From the NCBI RefSeq assembly GCF_049723235.1, contig NZ_JBNARB010000006.1:53511-117510 (forward strand): DNA of 64,000 nucleotides, given 5' to 3'. Positions 7,012 through 15,328 of the stretch are shown here, one piece after another; within the stretch, counting starts at the first letter, position 1, and the number at the start of each line of letters is the position of its first letter. Under the pieces are notes generated by a model, which saw only the letters and a list, made by a program, of their open reading frames with translations, made no database searches and had not been told where the DNA came from. The DNA is from Thermovenabulum sp049723235. Its GTDB lineage: Bacteria > Bacillota > Thermosediminibacteria > Thermosediminibacterales > Thermosediminibacteraceae. A program made the position numbers and the translations under genes.

Positions 7012-8261
7012 ACATTTACCTCCCAAACCAGCGCACCTTTTTTAACGACTTTATTTACAAGATTTGTCCCGTAATGATAACATATAAAATCCAGGTCGTC
7101 TGCTTCCCAAATAATTATGTCAGCGTTTTTTCCTTCCTCAATAGTACCTATTGTAGAAGCTCTATTTATAGCGGCTGCAGCGTTTAGAGTAACGGCAGTC
7201 AATACCTCCTCCGGAGTCAACTTATACTTTAAACAGGCAAGGTTCACTACTATTTGAAGCGATTCATTAGGTGATGAACCCGGATTAAAGTCAGTGGCAA
7301 GGGCTATCGGAACATTTTTTTCTTTAAAAATTTCAGCCTTTGCAAAATCCTCCCCCAGGTAAAAGGAGGTCCCCGGTAATAGCACGGCAATTACATTATT
7401 TTTTGCCATTTCTTCAATACCCTCTTCATCGGCATGAATTAAATGTTCAGCGGAAATTGCCCCTACCTTTGCAGCTAATTTTGCTCCACCCATAGGGGTA
7501 ATCTCATCGGCATGGATTTTAGGTGTAAGCCCGCATTTTTTAGCTTCTCTTAAAATTTCTTCGGATTCTTTTAAGTCAAATACGCCCTCCTCGCAAAAGA
7601 CATCGCAAAACTCGGCAAGCCCTTCTTCCTTTATCCTGGGCATCATTTCTTTTATTAATTTAATATACTCTTTCTTATCTTTGTACTCTTTTGGAACAGC
7701 ATGGGCACCCATAAATGTTGGTACTATTTCCACGGGTTGAATTTGGTTTAATATTTTTATAGCCTGTAAGATTTTTAACTCATCTTCTACATTTAATCCG
7801 TAACCGCTTTTTGCTTCACAGGTGGTTGTACCATAGGAAAGCATAATTTTCAGGGATTTTTTCGCGTTTTCGACAAGCTCCTGAAGGGTAGCATTTCTCG
7901 TCTTTTCTACGGTATATAAAATGCCTCCGCCCATTTTTAAAATGTCCAGGTATTTATAACCTTTTAATTTTAAAGTAAGCTCTTTTTGTCTCCATCCTGC
8001 AAATATTAAGTGAGTATGCGGATCGACAAAACCCGGTGTCACAAGTTTCCCTTCCGCATCAATTTCCTTATAAGGAAAGTTTTCTCTTAAATAGTCTTTA
8101 TTTGATTTTTTTGTTTCATCTCCAATATAAACTACCTTACCATCTTTTATTGCAACAAAAGCATTTTTTACTAAGGATATTTCTCCCTGCTGCAGTCCCC
8201 CTTTAGCTTTATTACCCTTTGGTGTAGCTAAAACTCCAATATTTCTCACTACAAGATTCAT
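7008..8261 (-). CDS. hutI: Imidazolonepropionase
   Basis: A 417-residue amidohydrolase. The metal-binding motif HTH occurs in GFVDPHTHLIFAG, with KIHADEITPMGGA and SAEHLIHADEEG further on and the late aspartate in ATDFNPGSSPNES. It hydrolyses 4-imidazolone-5-propionate to N-formimino-L-glutamate in the third step of histidine degradation. Length and motifs match HutI throughout. The start ATG has AGGAGGATGCC before it, the upstream gene is ftcD, and the stop overlaps fchA by 4 nt. Confidence 0.96.
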   Translation of the reverse strand: MNLVVRNIGVLATPKGNKAKGGLQQGEISLVKNAFVAIKDGKVVYIGDETKKSNKDYLRENFPYKEIDAEGKLVTPGFVDPHTHLIFAGWRQKELTLKLKGYKYLDILKMGGGILYTVEKTRNATLQELVENAKKSLKIMLSYGTTTCEAKSGYGLNVEDELKILQAIKILNQIQPVEIVPTFMGAHAVPKEYKDKKEYIKLIKEMMPRIKEEGLAEFCDVFCEEGVFDLKESEEILREAKKCGLTPKIHADEITPMGGAKLAAKVGAISAEHLIHADEEGIEEMAKNNVIAVLLPGTSFYLGEDFAKAEIFKEKNVPIALATDFNPGSSPNESLQIVVNLACLKYKLTPEEVLTAVTLNAAAAINRASTIGTIEEGKNADIIIWEADDLDFICYHYGTNLVNKVVKKGALVWEVNV

Positions 8262-8290
8262 GGCATCCTCCTAAAAAATATTAAATTTAT

Positions 8291-8319
8291 AATAAAGCGG
8301 GGCAATCCCCCGCTTTATT
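8291..8319 (-). terminator. Intra-operon hairpin between ftcD and hutI
   Basis: Perfect 12-bp stem, AATAAAGCGGGG with CCCCGCTTTATT, loop of 5 nt, spanning the ftcD stop codon. Only a weak, interrupted U-tract follows in the direction of transcription, so it is more likely a partial terminator or an mRNA 3'-end stabiliser than a full stop. Confidence 0.5.
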
Positions 8320-9217
8320 CACCAATTAAATAATTTTCAAGAACCTGCTTTTCATCATTGAAATTCTCCAGCCGCAAATAGTATTTTGCCGTTTCAATAA
8401 GGGCCTTCATCGGCGTAATCCCCACTATTTCACTTCCTATAATTTCTACTCCGTATCTTTTTGCTTCCATTTTTATCAGCTCAAACACCCTGTATATTGC
8501 CGTTTGCTCGTAATTGGTAAGATTCATGGAAACCTGGGCGATTTGCCTTTCTTCCAGCATTACTCCTATTGCTTTTACGTTTTTCAACCCTCCGCTGCTC
8601 TCTCTGATAACTTTGGCTATATTTTTGGCTATTTCTATATTTGAAGTGTTTAGATTTACATTGTATGCTATTAGAGGCATCCTGGCGCCTACAGCCACTA
8701 CCCCAGCTGTAGGATGTATCTCGGGTTTTCCAAAATCCGGTACCCATGCCGGATCTTTAAGCTTTTGAGGCATCCCCTCAAATTCTCCCTTTCTAATTTC
8801 CGCGAGGTTTTTCCTCTCCGGCCTTGTTGCGGAAGCCTCATATAAAAATACTGGAACCGAAAGTTCTTCAGCTATCCTCCTGCCCAGTTCTTTCGAAAGG
8901 GCTACACATTCTTCCATCGTTACATTCTTTACGGGAACAAAAGGTATAACGTCCACGGCTCCCATTCTCGGATGTTCTCCCTTATGTTTTGTCATGTCAA
9001 TCAATTCCACCGCTTTTTTTGCCGATAAGAAGGCCGCTTCCATTACCGCTTCCGGTTCCCCCATAAAGGTAAATACGCTCCTGTTGTGGCTTTGATCGGC
9101 AGAATAGTCCAAAAGCCTAACCTTCGGAACCTTTTTAATCTCTTCTGCTATTTTTTCGATTACTTCTTTTCTCCTTCCCTCGCTAAAATTCGGAATGCAT
9201 TCAACTATTTTCGTCAT
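8315..9217 (-). CDS. ftcD: Glutamate formimidoyltransferase (formiminotransferase)
   Basis: A 300-residue protein corresponding to the formiminotransferase domains only (N- and C-terminal subdomains), beginning MTKIVECIPNFSEGR, with PRMGAVDVIPFVPV and IAYNVNLNT, family hallmarks. It transfers the formimino group of N-formimino-glutamate to THF, yielding glutamate and 5-formimino-THF. The cyclodeaminase half is encoded separately by fchA two genes on. The ribosome site is GGAGG before ATG 9217, 21 bp after hutU. Confidence 0.95.
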   Translation of the reverse strand: MTKIVECIPNFSEGRRKEVIEKIAEEIKKVPKVRLLDYSADQSHNRSVFTFMGEPEAVMEAAFLSAKKAVELIDMTKHKGEHPRMGAVDVIPFVPVKNVTMEECVALSKELGRRIAEELSVPVFLYEASATRPERKNLAEIRKGEFEGMPQKLKDPAWVPDFGKPEIHPTAGVVAVGARMPLIAYNVNLNTSNIEIAKNIAKVIRESSGGLKNVKAIGVMLEERQIAQVSMNLTNYEQTAIYRVFELIKMEAKRYGVEIIGSEIVGITPMKALIETAKYYLRLENFNDEKQVLENYLIGE

Positions 9218-9238
9218 TAAATTTTCCTCCTTAATTTT

Positions 9239-10888
9239 TTACTTCAACATTGGCATCTTAATCCCTTTTTCCTTTGCAGTCCTTATTGCAATATCGTATC
9301 CCGCATCGGCATGCCTCATCACACCCGTACCCGGGTCATTATTCAAAACCCGAGAGATTCTAAGGGCTGAATCTTCAGTGCCATCGGCTACTACCACTAC
9401 GCCTGCATGAATGGAATAACCTATGCCTACCCCTCCACCGTGGTGAACGGAAACCCATGAAGCTCCGGAAGCCACGTTTAAAAGAGCATTAAGGATTGGC
9501 CAATCGGCTATAGCGTCGCTTCCGTCCTTCATAGCTTCGGTTTCCCTGTACGGTGAAGCAACAGAACCCGTATCGTGATGATCCCTTCCTATTACAACCG
9601 GTGCCTTTAATTCTCCATTTTTGACCATTTCATTAAAAGCAAGAGCGGCTTTAGCCCTTTCACCGTACCTTAACCAGCATATCCTTGCAGGCAATCCCTG
9701 AAAAGCTACCCTTTCCCTTGCCAGCTTCAACCATTTTTCTAAATGTTTATCTTCCGGGAATAACTCCAATACCTTTTCATCGGTCCTGTATATATCTTCG
9801 GGATCTCCGGAAAGGGCTGCCCAGCGGAAAGGCCCGCTGCCTTCGCAGAAAAGATCCCTTATAAACTCGGGAACGTACCCCAAAATTTCAAAAGCATCTG
9901 TAACTCCAGTATCATAAGCCTGTCTCCTCAAATTATTTCCGTATTCAAAAACTATAGCACCTCGTTTTTTCATCTCCAGCATTGCTCTAACGTGTACCGC
10001 CATACTCTCTTTAGCCTTTTGAATATATAACTTTGGATTTGTTTTCCTAAGTTCTAAGGCTTCTTCAAGGATCATGCCGGCAGGAACATAACCGTTTAAC
10101 GGATCATGAGCAGAAGTTTGATCGGTTACCACATCGGGAATAATGCCTCTTTTAACCAGTTCCGGATGTACTTCTGCCGCATTCCCTACCAGGCCAATGG
10201 AAATCGCTCTTTTTTCTTCTTTTGCCTTTAATGCAATACTTAAAGCCTCATCCAAATTATCCACCATTATATCACAATACCTTGTTTTTATCCTCTTTTC
10301 AATTCTGTTTCTATCTACTTCCACTACAAGAGCTACACCGTCATTCATGGTTATGGCTAAGGGTTGTGCACCACCCATGCCACCCATACCTGCCGTTAAT
10401 ACTAATTTTCCTTTTAGCGAGCCTCCAAAATATTTGTTAGCACAGGCTGCAAAGGTTTCATAGGTGCCCTGAACGATACCCTGAGTTCCTATATAAATCC
10501 AGCTTCCGGCAGTCATTTGACCGTACATCGTAAGACCTTTTTTCTCAAGATCCCAAAAAGTTTCCCAGTTTGCCCAGGCAGGGACGAGCATGGCATTGGA
10601 TATAAGCACTCTCGGTGCCATAGTGTGGGTTTTAAAAATTCCCACAGGTTTTCCCGACTGTATTAAGAGGGTTTCATCATTTTCAAGATTTTTAAGGGCA
10701 TCCACTATTTTGTCAAAGCATTCCCAGTTTCTTGCAGCTTTTCCCGCACCACCGTAAACCACCAAATCTTCAGGTCTTTCGGCGACTTCAGGATCCAAAT
10801 TATTCATAAGCATTCTAAGGGCTGCTTCCTGATGCCAGCCCTTGCAAGTAAGTTTATTGCCCCTGGGGGCACGTATCACTCTTTCCAT
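9239..10888 (-). CDS. hutU: Urocanate hydratase (canonical copy)
   Basis: About 549 residues from the ATG at 10888 (MERVIRAPRG, ribosome site GGGAGGT). It carries the conserved urocanase motifs: GGMGGAQ (about 169-175, NAD+ binding), HDPLNGY (about 261-267), LPARICW with the catalytic-type cysteine (about 404), GRDHHDTGSVASP, and SVHHGGGVGIGYS (about 480-492). It adds water to urocanate using a tightly bound NAD+ as electrophile, giving 4-imidazolone-5-propionate. Family length is about 550. It heads the ftcD-hutI-fchA run, and a divergent second copy lies upstream. Confidence 0.96.
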   Translation of the reverse strand: MERVIRAPRGNKLTCKGWHQEAALRMLMNNLDPEVAERPEDLVVYGGAGKAARNWECFDKIVDALKNLENDETLLIQSGKPVGIFKTHTMAPRVLISNAMLVPAWANWETFWDLEKKGLTMYGQMTAGSWIYIGTQGIVQGTYETFAACANKYFGGSLKGKLVLTAGMGGMGGAQPLAITMNDGVALVVEVDRNRIEKRIKTRYCDIMVDNLDEALSIALKAKEEKRAISIGLVGNAAEVHPELVKRGIIPDVVTDQTSAHDPLNGYVPAGMILEEALELRKTNPKLYIQKAKESMAVHVRAMLEMKKRGAIVFEYGNNLRRQAYDTGVTDAFEILGYVPEFIRDLFCEGSGPFRWAALSGDPEDIYRTDEKVLELFPEDKHLEKWLKLARERVAFQGLPARICWLRYGERAKAALAFNEMVKNGELKAPVVIGRDHHDTGSVASPYRETEAMKDGSDAIADWPILNALLNVASGASWVSVHHGGGVGIGYSIHAGVVVVADGTEDSALRISRVLNNDPGTGVMRHADAGYDIAIRTAKEKGIKMPMLK

Positions 10889-11007
10889 TCTATTACCTCC
10901 CAAAATATTGAATAAAATAACGTTTTGCTAAATTCTAAAATTTAATATTATTTATTTTTTCACTTTTATAATTCTTTATTTATAAATTCATTTCCTCTAA
11001 AAAAAAT

Positions 11008-12216
11008 TTATCTTTCTGGGATTTTTTTGCTTTCCTTAAATTTTTTCGGCGATACTCCCACTTCCTTTTTGAAAACTTTTCCAAAGTAATTAGGGTCTTG
11101 ATAGCCTACACTTTTTCCCACTTCTTTCACACTCATATCTGTAGTAGACAAAAGATGAATAGCCTTCTCTATTCGAATTTTTGTCAGATAGTCTATAAAA
11201 TTCAATCCAGTGAAGTTTTTAAATTCATGACTGAGATAAAAGGGGCTTAGATGAACATAATTGGACACTTCTTCTAATGTTATATTTTTTCTATAATTTT
11301 TTCTTATGTATTCCAGAGCTTTTTCGAAAGCCTGCAGGTTTACCCTTTTTCGAATATTAAAGATTTCATCTATAATATTCCCCACATAGTCCTTAACATG
11401 TCTTTCGAGCTCCAGGATATTGTCGCATTTTAGCACTCCTTCAAAACATTCATTACAAAATCCGGTAATTTTCTCCTTCTCCACTCCGGTTTCCAGTGCC
11501 AGTTTAAGTGTCAGCGATAAAATTTCTATTATTCTGCTTTTTATACTGAAAGGATTGTTCATTTTATTATTTTTTATCGCATTAAATAATTCATCTATAA
11601 GATTGAAGGTTCCTTCTTTATCACAGCTCAAAATTTTTACCGATAAATTTGATTCGATCTCTATTGTAAATACTCCAATTTCATCCCTCTGGGGGTAAAT
11701 ATCGGAAAAATGTATTATCTGGCTTTGCCCTAAATAAAATTTACTTTTAAGGGCTTCCATGGCTTCTTTTAGAGAAAGATGGAGATTGTCTAAATTTTTA
11801 TACCTGGTCCCTATTCCTATGGATACAAAAACCCCTGTATTTTTTTCTATGCTATCTTTTATCTTTTCTGCTAATTTAATTGCCTGGATTTTCTCTTCTT
11901 CTTCAAAATAATTTAACTCAAAAACAGCGGCATACTTTTGTTCGTCCAATTCCACAAAGTAGCCGTTTTCACCTTTTATAATATTTTCCATTACCGTCAT
12001 TAATTTTTTTCGTAAAGCCCTTTTCTGGGCTTCACTTTTATTCATCGTCTCCGTGTAATAATTGTCATGGTTTATTACCAGTACCGTATTTGGGATAATT
12101 TTTATATTCATCTTTTTTAAAAGGTACCATATCTCTTTTACGTTATCTAAACTGTTTAATAAAAGATCTTTTAAAAACCCTTTTCTGGCAAAGTCTAAAA
12201 TTTTGTCGTCTTCCAT
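11008..12216 (-). CDS. AraC-family transcriptional regulator with degenerate GGDEF-like middle domain
   Basis: About 402 residues from the ATG at 12216 (ribosome site AAGGAG; an in-frame TTG 18 nt upstream would swallow that site). The C-terminal 100 residues hold the paired AraC helix-turn-helices (ITLEEVSNYVHLSPFYLSHEFK and MSVKEVGKSVGYQDPNYFGK). The middle contains FVSIGIGTRYKNLDNLHLS, resembling the inactive GGDEF-like region of YesN-type regulators; no receiver domain is visible. It sits between the two urocanate hydratase genes, so it probably controls imidazole catabolism; the inducer is unknown. Confidence 0.85.
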   Translation of the reverse strand: MEDDKILDFARKGFLKDLLLNSLDNVKEIWYLLKKMNIKIIPNTVLVINHDNYYTETMNKSEAQKRALRKKLMTVMENIIKGENGYFVELDEQKYAAVFELNYFEEEEKIQAIKLAEKIKDSIEKNTGVFVSIGIGTRYKNLDNLHLSLKEAMEALKSKFYLGQSQIIHFSDIYPQRDEIGVFTIEIESNLSVKILSCDKEGTFNLIDELFNAIKNNKMNNPFSIKSRIIEILSLTLKLALETGVEKEKITGFCNECFEGVLKCDNILELERHVKDYVGNIIDEIFNIRKRVNLQAFEKALEYIRKNYRKNITLEEVSNYVHLSPFYLSHEFKNFTGLNFIDYLTKIRIEKAIHLLSTTDMSVKEVGKSVGYQDPNYFGKVFKKEVGVSPKKFKESKKIPER

Positions 12217-12230
12217 AGGCGATTTCTCCT

Positions 12231-13874
12231 TCAAGATATAACTTTCGCCGTAAACAGGGTGCTTTTTACCATTTCTCTCGCTTTGTCATATCCGGCATCG
12301 GCGTATCTTATCACTCCCAGCTGCGCATCAGCCTGAAGGGCTCTTTCAAGCCTGAAATCAGCTTCCTTTGAGCCATCGGCAATAACGGTCATTCCCGAAT
12401 GAACGGAATAGCCTATTCCTACTCCTCCGCCTTGAAACACCCCCACCAGCGTTGCTCCGCATCCGGCATTGAGCATCGCATTAAGTACCGGCCAATCTGC
12501 TATTGCATCGCTTCCATCCTTCATCTTTTCGGTTTCCCTGAAAGGTGAGGCCATAGATGCGGCATCCATATGATCCCTTGTAATTGCAACTGGAGCCTTG
12601 ATTTCGCCCGATTTAACCATTTCATTTATCACTTTACCAAAAAGCGCCCTTTCGTAAAAATTCAGCCAGCACACCCGGGCAGGAAGACCGTGAAAGGAAA
12701 ATCTCTTTTCTACAAAATCTATCCAATCTACAATTTTCCTATCGTTCTTGAATAATGTAAGCAGAACTTCGTCGGTTCTATATATATCCTCCGGGTCTCC
12801 TGAAAGAGCTACCCACCGGAAGGGACCTCGACCTTCAAAAAACAAAGGCCTTATATACTCAGAAGCAAAGTTTGGAATGATATTAAACGCATCTATCCCT
12901 GAAATTTTCCCCTGCTCTCTAATATTGTTCCCGTATTCGAACACCACTGAACCCTTATCTTTAAATTCCACCATCGCCTTTACATGTCTTTTAATAGTGT
13001 TCCTAAACATTTCTTCGTATTTTACTGGATCTGTTTCCCGCAGTGATGAAGCTTCCTCCGGGAGGATCCCGGAAGGAATATAACTTTTCCGGTCATGAGC
13101 AGGAGTTTGATCCGTCACCACATCGGGAATAAATCCCATTTCGAGGAGTTTTTCGTAAATATCGGCAGCATTGCCAAGTAAACCTATGGAAATCGGTTCC
13201 CCTCTTTCTTTATATTCCACCGCTATTTCAATAGCATCTTCCACCGAAAAAACCATGATATCGATGACGTTAGAAAGCAACCTTTTCTTAATTACATTTT
13301 TATCCACTTCCGCTATAATCGCAATCCCTTTTAATCCAGTTACAGCAAGGGGCTGTGCGCTACCCATTTCTCCAAGTCCAGAAGTAAGCACAATTTTTTT
13401 TCTTAGACTTCCGTTAAAATGTTTTAAAGCTACCTGCAAAAAGGTTTCCCAGGTACCCTGCAAAATCCCCTGTGTTCCAATAAAAGCCCAGGACCCGGCG
13501 GTAGATTGTCCGTAGGAGGTAAGCCCTTTTTTTTCTAATTCGTAAAAAGTCTCCCAGGTTGCCCATTTTGGGACAAGCAGTGCCCCTGCCATCAATACTC
13601 TTGGAGAAAGCTCGAAGGTTTTAAAAATACCTACTGGTTTACCCGACTGTACTAAAAGAGTTTCATCATTTTCCAAATTTTTTAAGGTTTTTATTATTGA
13701 TTCAAGACATTCCCAATTTCTTGCAACCTTTCCTCTTCCCCCGTAAGCAATTAGATCCTTTGGCTTTTTTGCGATATCGGGATCAAGACAATTCAGGAGG
13801 AGCCTTAAAAGCCCCTCCTGCTGCCAGCTTTTGCACGATAGGTTTTTTCCTGTAGGTGATTTAATAACTGACAT
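12231..13874 (-). CDS. Divergent urocanate hydratase paralogue
   Basis: About 547 residues from the ATG at 13874 (AAGGA 8 nt before). Clearly a urocanase: YGGRGKVARNWE, SGDPEDIYRTDE, and LPARVCW retaining the catalytic-type cysteine. However, several motifs that are canonical in the downstream copy are altered here: GGMGGAQ is GEMGSAQ, HDPLNGY is HDRKSY, GRDHHDTGSVASP is TRDHMDAASMASP, and VHHGGGVG is VFQGGGVG. This suggests a changed substrate (for example a substituted urocanate) or reduced activity. It lies between a transporter gene and the AraC regulator. Confidence 0.88.
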   Translation of the reverse strand: MSVIKSPTGKNLSCKSWQQEGLLRLLLNCLDPDIAKKPKDLIAYGGRGKVARNWECLESIIKTLKNLENDETLLVQSGKPVGIFKTFELSPRVLMAGALLVPKWATWETFYELEKKGLTSYGQSTAGSWAFIGTQGILQGTWETFLQVALKHFNGSLRKKIVLTSGLGEMGSAQPLAVTGLKGIAIIAEVDKNVIKKRLLSNVIDIMVFSVEDAIEIAVEYKERGEPISIGLLGNAADIYEKLLEMGFIPDVVTDQTPAHDRKSYIPSGILPEEASSLRETDPVKYEEMFRNTIKRHVKAMVEFKDKGSVVFEYGNNIREQGKISGIDAFNIIPNFASEYIRPLFFEGRGPFRWVALSGDPEDIYRTDEVLLTLFKNDRKIVDWIDFVEKRFSFHGLPARVCWLNFYERALFGKVINEMVKSGEIKAPVAITRDHMDAASMASPFRETEKMKDGSDAIADWPVLNAMLNAGCGATLVGVFQGGGVGIGYSVHSGMTVIADGSKEADFRLERALQADAQLGVIRYADAGYDKAREMVKSTLFTAKVIS

Positions 13875-13891
13875 AGGAATCATCCTTTTTA

Positions 13892-15178
13892 TTAGAGTAA
13901 AATCATCGCTATTATAGCAGCAAAAATAATTGAAAGTATGGTTCTTTCCAACCAGATAGTTAAAATTTCAGTAAGATTTAAAGGTATTTCTGTCGATAAA
14001 ATACAAGGTATGGAAGCCGAGAAGAAAAGTATAGAAGATATGGACACAACCCCCACAACAAATTTTGTTATAAGAGGCGCCTCTACAGCAAGCATAGCCG
14101 GGAGGAACATTTCAGCAATTTCCACTGCACAGGCCTTTGCCGCCAAAAAAGGTTGCGGTAGTCTCAAAATTAATGTGAAAGGATAAAAAATCCATCCAAT
14201 TACATCAAAAATGGGGGTATACATTGCAAGGATTAATCCCAGAAAACCAACCGACATAATTGTGGGTAAAATTGATGTGGCCATCTTGAAACCATCTTTT
14301 AAATTTTTTACTATATTTTCCAAAATATTTGGAGCCTCTGATGCGGATTTGAGAGCTTCTTCCCAGGCAATGGCTAAAAGGTTGCCACTTACCTCTTTTT
14401 CCGGATTGGGTGTCCCTACATATTCATCCTGTTTTTTCGATAATGGCCAAATCCTTGCAGTAATCGCAGTCACCAAAAAAGTTACAATAAAAGTAACCCA
14501 GAAAAATGTATTCCACATATCCATCAGCTTTAAAGTCTTTGCAACTATTATCATAAAGGTTGCCGAAACAGTAGAAAAGCCCGTAGCGATAATCGCCGCT
14601 TCTTTTATCGTATATTTTCCTTCTTTAAATACTTTATTGGTAATTAAAAGAGCAATGGAATAACTTCCTACAAAAGAAGCAACAGCATCAATAGCAGATC
14701 TGCCCGGTGTTTTAAACAATATCCTCATTACGGGACGTAAAAAGGTTCCTACAAACTCCATTAGGCCGTATCCTACCAAAAATGCTAAAAATACCGAACC
14801 GATAGGAACTATTAAGCCTACCGGAACAACCAGTTTGTTAAGCAAAAAAGGTCCTACATTGGGGTCCATCATCCATTTAGGTCCTGCTTTAAAATATACT
14901 ATTAACGCAATTATAATTCCAGCTATTTTAAAAATTGAAAAAACAAAGTCTACTTTTGACTTTTTGTATGTTCCGTTTATCCAGGGCATGATCGCTCCTA
15001 TAGTAGTTACAATTAAAGCGTAAATTAATGCAGGTTTTGCCAAGTTTTGCCTGATCCATGTCACAATGTGGTCAATAGGAATTGAAGAACTACCTTTTAC
15101 ATTAATTGGAATGAAGAACATAAAAAAGCCAATTGTACTGAAAATTAAAAACCTCAGGGCTGAACCGGATTTACTCAT
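13892..15178 (-). CDS. YjiH-type nucleoside-recognition (Gate) membrane protein, candidate imidazole-compound transporter
   Basis: A 428-residue membrane protein with roughly ten hydrophobic segments. The stretch around LVGYGLMEFVGTFLRPVMRILFKTPGRSA and the later LPTIMSVGFLGLILAMYTP are of the nucleoside-recognition/Gate-domain type found in YjiH and spore-maturation proteins. As first gene of the hut cluster it is a reasonable candidate for uptake of histidine, urocanate or a related compound, but this is inferred only from position. The start ATG has an AAAGGAGGG ribosome site. The upstream 150 bp contain a terminator for pbp and no promoter I would call with confidence. Confidence 0.75.
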   Translation of the reverse strand: MSKSGSALRFLIFSTIGFFMFFIPINVKGSSSIPIDHIVTWIRQNLAKPALIYALIVTTIGAIMPWINGTYKKSKVDFVFSIFKIAGIIIALIVYFKAGPKWMMDPNVGPFLLNKLVVPVGLIVPIGSVFLAFLVGYGLMEFVGTFLRPVMRILFKTPGRSAIDAVASFVGSYSIALLITNKVFKEGKYTIKEAAIIATGFSTVSATFMIIVAKTLKLMDMWNTFFWVTFIVTFLVTAITARIWPLSKKQDEYVGTPNPEKEVSGNLLAIAWEEALKSASEAPNILENIVKNLKDGFKMATSILPTIMSVGFLGLILAMYTPIFDVIGWIFYPFTLILRLPQPFLAAKACAVEIAEMFLPAMLAVEAPLITKFVVGVVSISSILFFSASIPCILSTEIPLNLTEILTIWLERTILSIIFAAIIAMILL

Positions 15179-15303
15179 AAATTCCCTCCTTTTAATAATA
15201 TTTTAAAATATATTTGTATTTTCTATATTTTATATTCAAAAACCTCTATTTTTTATTGCTATAAATTAGTATTATTTTGCTTTAGATAATTAGCATAAAA
15301 AAT

Positions 15304-15325
15304 CTGCAGCGGATTATCGCTGCAG
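15304..15325. terminator. Terminator after pbp
   Basis: CTGCAGCG and CGCTGCAG around GATTAT, with T-runs on both sides. It directly follows the leftward pbp gene. Confidence 0.8.
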
Positions 15326-15328
15326 TTT

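Noticed and set aside
8315..9217. FtcD as a truncated bifunctional enzyme
   Set aside because: The cyclodeaminase is present as a separate intact gene (fchA), the normal bacterial arrangement.
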